DNA from: Dryas octopetala
Taxonomy: Eukaryota; Streptophyta; Magnoliopsida; Rosales; Rosaceae
NCBI GenBank assembly: GCA_963921425.1
Contig: OY992832.1
Location: 2,356,001-2,420,000, forward strand
Reading direction: 5' to 3'
DNA length: 64,000 bases
The position numbers and the translations under genes were made by a program. Of this stretch, positions 30,749-42,700 are shown piece after piece; position 1 is the first letter of the stretch; every line of letters begins with the position of its first letter. The notes under the pieces were generated by a model. That model saw only the letters and a program-made list of their open reading frames with translations. It searched no databases and was not told where the DNA came from.

Positions 30749-32773
30749 CTAGTGTGCTACATTTGTGCCATTTCTGATACTATGAGTGCGTATCTTCTTT
30801 AGTTCCTCGAATGCAAGTAGAGTTTCTGAATCAAAACCACCTGCAAACTGGATATTATGTGTGTTAGTACTTGGTATTGCAAGTAGGGGGTAGTAAATAG
30901 AAGTGAAGAGTTCAGTGTACTACCTGGTGTACCCGAAAAGCAAATCGGACTCCTTGTAGCAAGAGATTTTCTTCTCTTGAACATTCACCAGACTGCACTT
31001 CCTTAGTAATCCTTTTCATGTACGCTTTGGCTAGCCTTAGTGAAGTTAATTTCATCTGCAAGCAGTCAAAGTTTTTAAATGAATACATGTGTATCCTCAA
31101 TCCTCATTGCTGGTAGGAAAATTTGGGCTTGCAATGGTTGTATGCAGCACTCTTCTCACGATAAATTCCTAAGGTCCTGCTTATGTTATGTGATTATTTA
31201 TTGTGAGAGATGTGTTGTATACAGCCTAAGAAAGTTCTCATATTGTGGATTGCATTGTGGGCCTGCCAATTAGTTACAACTATTCTGATTTTCTAATTTC
31301 AAGATCCTAGTTATTAGTTGAAAGTTGAAACTGACAGATCACTTGCATAGCAAAAAAAGGTTGATGTTAATCACTTAAGCTTTAATTTACCCCAATTTAG
31401 TATTCATGTTATGGAAGTCAAATGTGAATAGTAAAATTCACCCTTTTCATAAGCTATTGGTAAGGCATAGCTATCAAGGAACCTTAAGTTAAGATGGTAA
31501 CAATAAGTAATTCGCTAATTGGTCTACCTACCTGGCCGATCAGCCCTGTATCTAGCATCCATTCCCATGGGATCTGAAAGTCCCTGTATCTCTTGCTGGT
31601 ACTGTCCCTTGTCCTTTCCGTGCTGCTAACACTTCTTTCCAACCTGCAAATTCAAATTGTGACCTCAAAATTAATTCAATGCAATGAATGGAATGGAATG
31701 GAATGGTAACAGCCTTTTCTTTACTCTAATCAGTATACGTGCTTGCCTGTCTTGTAATGCTTCCATTCTTCTAAGAGCAAGGATCAATGGCTCTTTCATG
31801 TTGTCCTCAAATGATGAGACTTCGGATTTAAGATTCCTCAGGTCTCGGTAGTTGAAGGCAGCTTCTCGCAGTGTATCCGCCTTTCGTTCCGGCCACTGTG
31901 GGAAATGCTTCAGCACTGCTCTCTCATCAACTAAGGAAGATAGTTGCCGATCCAGCCAATTTACAAATGCTTCTACATCAGCAATCTTTGTAAAGGTTGC
32001 AGACTCCACCTCCCTAATCAAGAAATTGACAAACTCTCCCTGTGTTTCAACCTCTGACTTTATCTGTCCACGAATGTGCACACGGTGTCAGCAATTGGTG
32101 TTTGTATGAAATATGAAGAATAGGGTCTGCTATATATACTTACAGCTGAAAGATAGGATGAACGATTTTCAATTTCTCCAATCATGTTCTTGGTCAGAGC
32201 AAATACTTGAACACCTGCAGGGTTGGTTTTGTTCTCCATGTGTGCATCTTTCCTTGTAAGTGAACGGTACAGCTCAATTACTGCTGGCACACGACGCACT
32301 CCTTTTGACCCAACTAGTGATTGGGAGGGTGGTGGCGGAGGTGGCGGTGCTGGTGCTGGTGCTGATGGCACATTATTTTCTTTTACCTCCTTCAGTGAAG
32401 CTGCAGGAGGAGTTGGAGGAGGCCTTGGTGGCGGTGGTGGTCTTTCCTTTGTGGCTGCTGATTCTGTGAAGTCCAGTCTTGCACACATTTTCTCTTTCGC
32501 CGGACTTTGCTCCGATGCATCGACAAAAACTGATGGTTTCTGTTGGGAAGCATCAATATAATGGTTATCCATGGAGTTCTGGAACTTCTTCCAGAGCACA
32601 GATTTCCTCTCATTGTTGTGTGCTTTAAGGGAAGTTATCTGAGCTTTGAGACGAGCAACTTCTTGTTGTAACTCATGGTTTTCTTTCTCCAATGAACCAT
32701 TCTTTTCCAGAGAAGCTTCAAGCTCTTTCCTAAGGAAGGTGATGATCTCTGAGTTATCATCTTCCTCTGGCAT
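30749..32773 (-). CDS. CHUP1-like protein (chloroplast positioning / actin-linked family), 429 aa
   Basis: Exons 32144-32773, 31747-32063, 31532-31643, 30924-31055 and 30749-30847 join in frame. The protein has a predicted coiled coil (about 10-58, E/L/K-rich), two proline-rich blocks (111-123 and 139-149, with runs of five and seven Pro) and the conserved CHUP1 C-terminal domain (VPAVIELYRSLTRKD, then IPWEWMLDTGLIGQ, LLLQGVRFAFRVHQFAGGFD). CHUP1 itself is about 1,000 residues with an N-terminal chloroplast-outer-envelope anchor. This protein lacks that part and resembles the shorter plant relatives such as At1g07120 (about 390 aa). A role in actin- or microtubule-linked growth or organelle positioning is inferred. 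The start is the first in-frame ATG. A TTACAG just upstream could be an acceptor for a further 5' exon. Intron 2 uses a GC donor. Confidence 0.9.
31644..31746 (-). other. GC-AG intron in the CHUP1-like gene
   Basis: The donor reads CAG/GCAAGC and the acceptor TTTGCAG. Only this junction joins ALQDR to LERSVSS in frame, and no GT donor nearby preserves the reading frame. GC-AG introns make up about 1% of plant introns and usually show this strong AG/GCAAG match. Confidence 0.8.
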
Positions 32774-34881
32774 CCTCCCTTGCTCTTCTTTCACTGTAAG
32801 GATGTGACACAACACAAGGGAGGTAGGGGTGGCAATTTGAGTTGCTGGGTCTTCTCCTCTTTTATGTATGGTCTTGCTTTTGAAGTAAGGTTGGTTGTGT
32901 TCACGTAAGCCTGACGAGTGGTACGTACTCTAGTGAATGTGCCCCTCTCTATGTTAGTAATGGCAGTTTAGGGCATTAAAGAATACATTAGTTTAGACAA
33001 GGATGCAGGTGAGGGATTACTTGGTCTTGCTGGCATAACAGTTGCATGTATACGTGTACTAGATTTAGGTGCAACATTTACATTCTTTGGTCAAATTTAC
33101 CATAAAACCCATAAACTTTTCTTGGGGTTTTTAGTCTCTTGGAAATTTGGAATCAGGGTTGAATATTGTATACCATACCATTAGCATGGTATTGCATTTG
33201 TGTCAGTATCATGTGTACTAGGTGGGTCATTTTCCTTCTTATTTTACACCTAGTCTTGTGAAGCTTGGCGCAAACAGTGAATGATACATGATTGATTGCT
33301 AATTAACAACTGCCTAATGGCCATGTATTAGCTTCTGTGGCCAATCTTTGTTGTCCCAGTGTAAGTCTTAGACTGGGATGTTGAAATCATGCTTAAGTTA
33401 ATATATGCAAATTGATTTAGTCCTCCAAGAGATTATGAGAAAATTGAATAGAGTGTTCTATTCTTTGCTTGTGAAGCAAAAGGAAAGCAGGAAAAAGGGA
33501 GGGGAAATGAGAAACAGTGAAGGATGCTGACAGTGGAAAATTAAAGAAAAAGTAAAAGGTTTGATATTTACAGCCCACCAGATTTAGATCTTCCTATTTT
33601 TGCTTTATTTTTTCCTGTGCTTCCCCGGAAAAAGAAAAAAAGATGGAGAGGGTGTCATGGTCTTTTTCTGGGGGGTCACACTTACCTGGTTTACACCTTC
33701 TTAATTTATTTGGATGCTAGTGTAGCATAAATTCTTATACGTGTTGCTTATCATTATTCATGAATAATGATAAACCTTCTAATGAATAGATTTAAAGAAA
33801 GAATACATAATGTTTTAAACGAGCGATCCTCTTTGACAAGATATCTAACATATTATGTTTTGTCAATCGAATTTACTTTAACATTACACATAACCTACCA
33901 AATTGTATAATAAATATAACAGATATTTGTTTTGTGCTAATTGACCCTAAAAGGAGAATCCTAGAACTGCACAGTCCTGGTGAAGAACAGTAAAGCACTT
34001 GGGCTGTAAGGTAGCTCAAATGCTCACCTAGACTTGAGGTGTATTTATAGGGGATCATCTTTAAATCTTTTTAAAGGTTTTATTCTTCTCACTGATTTGA
34101 TACAAGTCCACTTCAAATTCAGCTTTAATTCTAGCGGACCCATGTCTATAGCCCTTAATATAAATTCCCCCATGGCAAGGGAACCTTAGGGGGGTGATAG
34201 GTAAACAACTTGCAGAAGACTCGAGTGTAGCATGGGTGAACATGAATGTGCAGACCCCATTGATTTTGGTTTGTGATAAGCATTACACAGACAAATGCTT
34301 AACCAGAAGAGACAAGGGTACATAAAAATTGAGAATCTGTGTAATAGGTAGACAATTTATTTGCTGCCCCAACATAAAGGGAAACAGAACAATCAAATGT
34401 CGGTCTTTCACTCGTTTGTTCTAAGCATTAATAGCTTTGTACAGTCATAAGACTCATAACTCAGTCTTTGATCTATGAATGTTCTCAGAAATTAAAAGCA
34501 GTAGCATTATTGAAACAAAAATCAACCATACAGGTTAGTAGATTGGGATGCCAATTGGGTTGACCGAGTAAGAGGGAGAATGGCCAACCAATACGATCAA
34601 GTAGCCATAACCTAACATCATTAGGTGGGACTGAAGACTAGGTCTTACCCTAAACATGTATGGTCCAGGTTAGCTAGGCAATGATAATTCAGGAGTGGAA
34701 AAGGGTTCAAAACAAAGGAATGAAGCAGAAAATACCTAATGCATAGAAGAAATAAAATTCCAAATGTTTACACAAACTGGCTGCAAATGAGAAATTAAAA
34801 AACACAGGAAATAGTAATCACTAAGATATATAATGTGTTCTCATTCTCATTTGAATTTTAAATCATCTGCAAGGTGGGTTT
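32774..34881. other. Spacer between the CHUP1-like and PDC genes
   Basis: The 5' region of the CHUP1-like gene and the 3' flank of PDC. A donor-like CAG/GTAAGTG on the minus strand near 33683 might belong to an upstream non-coding exon, but no coding sequence is convincing. No bounded mobile element was found. Confidence 0.5.
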
Positions 34882-37777
34882 TCATTGAGGATTTGGTGGG
34901 CGGCTATTGGCAGAACAGACCCTGGAACCCCATTCAAGCAGCTCTTTGCTTGTGTCATCCTTGTGAACAATCACTTCTATGAAGCAGAAACAGTCTTTCT
35001 TATCCCCTGTTGCTGTTGCAATGGCTTCTGTAAGCTCCTCTTCGGTACGAACCTGCAGAGCCAAAAACAAACATAAATTTGGTCATGATTGCTTCTCCAA
35101 CTCATTAATAGAGCAAGTAAACCTGCCCTACCAAAAATTTCTTGCATAAAATAGGTTTATACAACCGCTTTTATCACAATAATCCCCTCACACATACACC
35201 ATGAATTATTATAAGGGAAACGTTATATAATTTCTCCTATCGTACTTATGTTTATATCATTCACCTTTGTTGTCCAACATTTTCCTTCACCATTGTGGAT
35301 TGCATCCACCAAGCCAGTGTAGTTCCAATTCTTGATCACATTGTAGGGTCCGTCATGGATTTCAACTTCTATGGTGTATCCACCATTGTTTATAAGGAAT
35401 ATGATGCTATTGTGCTCACATCGCATCATGGTTGACACCTCTTGTGCAGTCACCTGTCAGCCAAGATGTTAAATATGTAGGCTTTGAGACCAATCATCAA
35501 CATCATCAGGTGAACAATATTTTACTATGAAATACAGAGTTTAACATTGGTTGAAACGTTCTAACCTGGAAGCTCCCATCTCCAATGCAAGCAATGACAC
35601 GCTTCTTAGGTACTGCCTGTGCATACCCAAGAGTTGCACCAACAGACCACCCAATGGAACCATATTGCATCTGGAATTCATACCTGCAACACCAACTTAT
35701 TTTCTCTTATGATTGTAGTGAGACAACCATTAAACCCAAAAAACTTAAAGCTATTAGGAAACGAGTTACTAATGTATGTATATCAAACTAATTGGGTGAG
35801 TCCCCACGTGCAGTATCACGTGCAGAGGTAGACATATGCAGGCAATATGGGTACAATCCCAACCCCCAAGTAGGGGATGAATATTGGAGGGTTTGAACCA
35901 GGAGCTCTATATCCAGAACTCTGCTATCATATTAAACAACTACTAGACCTCAAAAGATTAAGTTACTAGTAAAAGAGTCAACAATATGTATCAAACTAAT
36001 TGCAAGAATCAAATTACTAGACTCTTTGTTGCTCACCCACATCCTTCTGGTAATTTTAGTTTCTGGCAGTTAAACCAAGAATCTCCAGTCTCAGCAATAA
36101 TAGCTGTATCAGATGAAAGCATTTTCTGAATATGCTGGAACATAATGTTTACCCTCAAAGGCTCATTAGGCGCAGCTTTCAGAGGTTGGCCTTCGGGGAC
36201 AAAAATGCGATGATAATTTTCATAGGCAGTTGTGTTGCGTTTAATTTTCTTTGCAAGTGCCTGCAGAAAGTCCTTCATTAGAACACATCCGAAAGCAGGG
36301 CCATTGGCAATAACAACACGATCCGGCTGCACAACAATTGCCTTCTCCTTTTTGAGGAGGAGAGAGTACCCAACAGAGCTGTAGTCGTTGAAGATTGGCC
36401 CAGCAAACAAGTATGCATCAGCAGACTCCACAATCTCAGCACAGTAGGCAGTGCCCACAGCCCCCCAGTATGTCCCAATGAAGTGAGGGTGGGTTTCCAG
36501 GATATGCCCTTTGGCTGATGGCATCACAGCAACGGCATAGCCACTGGCATCAGCCAATTCAACAAAGGCCTCATGGGCCTTTGCCACTCGGAGTTTTGGT
36601 CCACCCACCATGACTGGCTTCACCGCCTTTTTTAGGAAAGCAGCTGCAGCCTCCACAGCGGCTTCTAGCCCCATCTTGTTACTTAGTCTGTATCAAGAAA
36701 TCCTGAAATTAATTACCCGGAAACTAGAATGTTCACTTGCCAAATAATCTATCATTTTTGGTTGTCAGATTGTCATTTGGAGCCATGATTAGATGGACTA
36801 TTTTTTGAGTGTGCACTAAGAAATTGAAAGTGCAACAACATAATATATTAACCACCCTATAGAAACCATCAAGAATAAAAATAAAAAATAAAATAAGTTA
36901 CAGTACCTAGGTGACAAGGAAAATGGAATGGGCTCTCTTCTAAACGTTGGATGTGGAATGCCAGGCAAGTTACAACTAATGCTAATATAGACAGGCTTGC
37001 TTTCTTTGAGAGCATTGGAAATGGCTGTATCAATCTGTTCATGTGCATCTTCCAAATTATTCACCACAGCCTACACACCAAATAACACAAACCAGAGTCA
37101 ATAACAAGGTTTTCAATCCAATCCAATTTCTGTCAAACCAAGAACCCAAATCCAAATTGTCCTGAAAAAAACAAACACAACTACATATTTTATTATATAC
37201 CCATCAATCACAAGGCTTTCAATCGAAGAAAGGTGTGAACTTTTGGGCTTACTTGAAAGCATGTGACGGCCTGGAAGCAGCGGAGTTCTTGGCTAAAATC
37301 AGGCAAGCCAATCGTGTGGTGGAGAATTCTGTTGGTCCCATAATCATTTGTATTAGGCCCTCCAACAATGCAAATCACAGGAAGGTTCTCACTGTAAGCC
37401 CCAGCAATGGCGTTGAGAACACTAAGCCCACCCACTGTGAACGTGACCACACAAGCACCAACCCCACGAGACCGGGCGTAGCCGTCGGCGGCGTAGCCGG
37501 CGTTGAGCTCATTGCAGCAGCCGATGTTGGTCAGCCCTGGCTCGGCGATGAGGTGGTCGAGAAGGGTCAGGTTAAAGTCACCGGGGACTGAAAACACGTC
37601 GCTGACACCCACCTCAACGAGGCGGCGAGCCACGTGGCGGCCGAGGGTGGTTTCGGGGTTGGTGATGGTGGAGGGAGGGTGGGAGTCCTGGACTGAAGCT
37701 GTGGCGTTTTGGGGAGGACTGCCCACGTTGTTGTTGGAGGGCTCGACTGCTTCTAGTGAGCCAATGCTGGTGGCCAT
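34882..37777 (-). CDS. PDC: Pyruvate decarboxylase, 605 aa
   Basis: Converts pyruvate to acetaldehyde and CO2 in the cytosol, the first step of ethanolic fermentation, used under low oxygen, in pollen and in fruit. Six exons: 37253-37777, 36907-37070, 36037-36687, 35566-35683, 35265-35453 and 34882-35052. All phases agree. The thiamine-diphosphate enzyme architecture is complete. The N-terminal PYR domain carries the cofactor-activating Glu in [15 protein letters not shown] (E90) and the paired His HH at 153-154. The central domain lies near 200-350. The C-terminal PP domain has the GDGS..NN cofactor motif (481-484 and 508-509). The length matches plant PDCs (about 600-607). A TATA box (37904-37911) lies about 130 bp upstream of the ATG. 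The paralogue number is not assignable. Confidence 0.96.
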
Positions 37778-37903
37778 GTGAGCTTAATTAATTGTAAGAG
37801 AAAGCAAGAATTGAGTTTAGTTTAATTTTGTTGACGATCAAACAAAAACAGAGAAAAAATTGGATCTGTGGGAGAAGTGAGGTTTTGGGAGAGTTAGAAA
37901 GCG

Positions 37904-37911
37904 GATATATA
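37904..37911 (-). promoter_or_regulatory. TATA box of the PDC gene
   Basis: CTATATATCC on the minus strand, about 130 bp upstream of the ATG at 37777, a normal distance for a leader of about 100 bases. Upstream are short direct repeats of GAGGTTGTG (37931-37960, plus strand). Confidence 0.6.
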
Positions 37912-37999
37912 GATGGGTTAGACGTGAAATGAGGTTGTGAGGTTGTGAGGTTGTGAGGTTTCTTGGGGAAGAAGAAGACCCATTCGCGGTTATGTTGTG

Positions 38000-39721
38000 A
38001 TGTTGTATGGTAATGGAACTCATGGAGTGATCAGCTAAAGTGTAGGACAATTTGTATAGTGTTTTTCAGTGTTAATATTTGTTTTGATGTCAATCTTTAT
38101 ATAAAAATTGATTTGATGAACGATCCAGATTGATATTATAATTACTTCAACCCCATAATCTCTAAATCCCATGCACACTGTAAGTCTGAACTTACAGTAT
38201 ATTTTTGCTAATACCTTGACACCCAAGTTATTTCCTAAACATCCATAATAAAAGAAAAATGGAACCGTGCAAAAGCAGTTCAAACACTCTGCTGACGACA
38301 TTGAAAAAAAATAAAATTGAAGGAATTAATCAAGGGGTTGAATTGAAAAAGAACCAAAATTTAGCCTTCATAATTAAAAATAACATTTTTTTAATTATAG
38401 TTTTAGCTAAGATTTGATACTTTAAGGGGTTTCAAGTACTATCCGAATGGGTTCAGTGCCACTGGAAGGGGTTTTGGGTTTAAATTACGGCTAAAATTGA
38501 AAATTTTTATTAGGGGGCTAATCAAGGTTGCTAGGATATATAATGACACTTAAAAGCTTGGAATGCGCTTAAATTGATATGGACTGTAAAAGCAAATAGG
38601 CATTCATGATGTGCTTCGCTTTTCTCAATGGTAGAAAATCAAATTGTGTTAAGCGGTTGCATGGATCATATCACACACAAGATCAGGAGCCTAAATGAGC
38701 CAACTTAGGGTTCATTGTCTGAATAAGATTAAGCTTCTTTTCCAATTTTCCATGCCACTATAGAGGAAGAGATTCCTTTTTCCCAATGTAGAAAAACAGA
38801 CTACACAGGTGCCATATATTTATCCTGAAGGCGACTTGAAACCACCTACTTCTAAACCATAAGCTGTGTTACCAGTTTTGCACACCACTCACATTTGCGT
38901 CATTTGACAGTTCGAATTCTTTTCAACATATGAACTTTTGCAGCTGTTAAAAGGGATTCATGTTGTCTGTTAAATTGAAGTGGCAGCATTATTTACTATG
39001 TGAACAATCCTCTTCAACTGCCATAATGACAAATTGGATTGTGTCCCTTGTGTTAATTTGATAAGGTAGAACTAAAAGATGGTCATAAGGCATTTTATGC
39101 AGACAACAGGTCTTCAGTTTGGACCCTTCTACTCTGATGAAGATATTCGGAATGGGAATGCTAGAAAATATAAGGCATATTGAGCACACAGCTGAGTGCC
39201 TAGTTGCACATAGGCTGTAGTTATGATCTTGACTCATTAGGCTACAAAGTTATCTATATGTATATATGCATGTGTACATATTTTTAGTTTCATCTATATT
39301 CATGAGGTTAGTGCTATTTAAGCTATTTGCAGACGTTTCATGGAGTCCATGAAGCAAGGACTAGAGTACAAATGGAGCTATCTGCTTTCAGATCTACAAA
39401 GGGTGATATAACAAGGTTCAAACTTCATGTTATGTGGCTACAGTTGCATTTTGGCATGGCTTTTCTGTAGCAGCATGTCAAAAGAATCTTCAAGATGGAG
39501 AATCAGAGTATACAAAAAAATTTTGGTGCTAGTTCAACTATATGGTATCCATTTCAAAATTTACATTCTCTGATACAATGTGTAACATACAAACCTCATA
39601 TATCAGTGTTGAAAGATCTGACCGTAAAAGCTATCAGTTTCAAGCAAAGCATGAACTTACTCCGTCAATTAATCCCAACATGCAGGATCTTCTGATGGGT
39701 AGTACGTCTTTGTCCCTGAAG
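38000..39721. other. Spacer between the PDC and KUP genes
   Basis: Upstream region of PDC and 3' flank of the potassium transporter. No coding exon, RNA gene or bounded mobile element is supported. Confidence 0.55.
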
Positions 39722-42700
39722 TTAGACATAGTAAACCATGCCAACTTCTAGCAAAGAAGTATGAGGCACGTTCAAAACTACCTCAGGCTCTCTACAGTTC
39801 TTGCACAGAAAAGCATACACAAAATCTATAGCAACTTTCTTGAAAAAGGATGATGATTTCTTTGCCTTTGCATGTGAATGCCCAAGAATATAGGTGACAC
39901 CAGATTCTTTGGCTTCTAATATCTGTAGGGACTCATCTTTACAAAGAGAATTTTCCACTTGCCTGATACCAGATTTCATCACTTGAAGATTACATGAGCA
40001 TTGCACCTTGTTTTCATCATTATTTGAGTCCATGAAAGTGTTATCTGGAGCATAAAAGGCTTCTCCATCTGAATTTATAAACTCTCTAGAGCATTCAGGA
40101 ATAGGTTTCAGAGGACATCGTTCCTCTGCTTCTACAAATTGCAGCACACCGGAGATCAGTCTATTCTCAAAATTACAGTTTTCCTGTTGAAGATCCTTGT
40201 AACCATACCTCAGAATGCACCGGAACATGCCATACTCCTTCGGGCCAACCCTACTAACGAGCAACCTTTCCTTTCCACTAACATGGGGAACTTGAACAGA
40301 TTTGACACAAACAAAAATTAGCACCTTGTGGAATGCAGGAAGATTAGTTACGAAGTGTCCGAAAACAGCCGGTACCCCAGCCACCAAATTAGTGTAAACA
40401 AGTCCAATTCCAGGGACCCGAACCATGCCAAGGCTAGGCCCTAAGCACACTATTCTATTAATTGAGACCTTGTTCTCAAAATCAAATTGGTGTTTCATCA
40501 CTGTTCCATAGTTCCATATGTACATTACACCCATAAAGATTAGAGACAGCAGAAGCGGGATCCATCCACCTTCTGGGATCTTGCTAATGCATGCGGAAAT
40601 GTAAATCAGCTCAATTGATCCAAAGAACATTAAAAATGCTAATGCATTAATTATCCTTGTCTTCCAGACGATTACCATCACCAGGGCCATCAAGCAAGTT
40701 GTCACAAACATTACAGTTGTGACTGCCAGCCCTAACAAATCCAACAACACAATCAAAGTTCATTCATGAGAATGTTAAGAATACCATAGAGATAGTGCTC
40801 AGATTGTTACCATATGCATGACCCATCATGTTTGTGTCCCTCAATCCAATTGTCACGGCTAAACAAAGGCACATCAACATCCAATTGACCTCTGGAATGT
40901 ATATTTGCCCATATATTTTACTTGAAGTATGAACTATCTTGACGTGGGGAAAGCATTTCAGTGCACAGCACTGGCTTATAATGGAGAAGGTAGCTGAAAT
41001 TACTGCCTGGCTTCCTACCACAGATACAAAACTGGCAACTATGAACACTGGCCAAAACACAGCTTCTACAGTGACCATATAGTAATGTCAATATAAGAGA
41101 TAGGAAAGATAATACTAATGATTTGGGTACTGTAATATTAACGATTTGGGTACTATGTAACTTCTTGCCTGGTATGGATTTATAGAAACTTCTCTGAATG
41201 TCTTCACGGTGCTTAGAAAGGAATGCAGCCTCACCCATGTATGAAAGAACCAGAGAGGGATATACTAGGAATGTGAAGGCTACCTGGGATTCAATGCCAG
41301 TTACTCCAACATTAGTATTGAAATAAGATAGAACTAATAGTACATACCATTTTTAATAATTCAAGGCATTAACATTCAGTCAGTTCACCAGACTGAAAAC
41401 TTACCTTTATTGAGAGAGGAGAGAAATGGCCCAGATTAGCAAACATCGCCTCTACACCTGAGAAATTTCCAGAGGAAACTAGTTTCCAGTAGATCTGTTT
41501 TGCAGCAAGTAAACCTCAATTACTGCATCGGGAGTTTAAAAGAGATACCTGTTATTGAAAGAACAACGCCTGCTAACGATACCCATCCTTCAATGCCTGT
41601 GTTTCTAAGGAACTTCAACATGTAAACTGGAGAAAGTGCATGAAATATACGCCGATTCCACTGAAATATGTTGTATATTCCAATGCCACTAATACACAGA
41701 AGCCATGCTGTAACAATTGGAGCAAACATGAAAGCAACTCTGTGTGTTCCGTGATGCTGGAGGGAGAAAAGCCCCACTAAGAGGACACAAGAGATTATAA
41801 CAACATAATCTGAAAGAAAGAAATCAAAAAGATTTAATATGGTGATGCATGGTTACTTAAAAGGTTACATATTTGTATATACTATTTAGTAACCAAAGAA
41901 GTCAGACTTACTTTCATGGAGTTCGGTGATCTTAAGCTTAATCCCTGAGACTGCTGAAAGAACTGAAAGGAGAAATACAGGAGAATCTCTATTAGAATTA
42001 TTATGGTCTCTTATTAACAGACTATAATTAAAGCAGATATGATATTGGAAAGACCAACAGTCAACAGATATTCATTGGAGTTCAACACATATTTGAACCT
42101 TTTTAACAAATTCTGAGAAAGGGAGAAAGAAACAAGAAATTACCTATATAGTATTCAATCAACATCCGAGAAAATTTGGGCAAAAATTAATATATTAAAT
42201 ATTATACATATTGTCAGGTAATGGAACTTGTCACAAAATAAACTTCATTGTGGAGGAGTTTTGATTACACAAAGATTCAGGCACCTGATATTGCAGGAGT
42301 GAGTACACCATCACCAATTGCCATACAGGTTCCAAATAGAACAAAAATCAATAACCCTTTGCGAAATCCTGGGTGCTTGTCAAAGAATAGTTTCAGAGCT
42401 GAACTCTGCCATGTATCTGTGGATCCTTTTGTCACAAAGTAAGACAATTTTTCATCTGTGATTTCTTCATTAGGTAGAATGCTTAATCTTGCATGACGGC
42501 AGAGAAGGGAGTACAAGGCAAAGGTACCACCTGCATCATTTGCAAAATATTGGCATTGAGAAACCGTCTTTCAAAATATTGGCAATAGTTATTGTCCTTG
42601 AAAGAAAACACTCTTCCAGAAAAATTATAGATTTTTCTACCATCATTGTGCCTAATTTATAAGATGTAAAGATCTATCACAAAATTACAAGAAGAATGAA

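Noticed and set aside
32260..32561. Gly-rich plus-strand frames opposite the CHUP1-like gene
   Set aside because: They mirror the polyproline coding of the real gene.
33600..33760. Possible upstream exon of the CHUP1-like gene ending in CAG/GTAAGTG
   Set aside because: The sequence before the donor has stops in all frames. At best it is a non-coding leader exon, and nothing else supports it.
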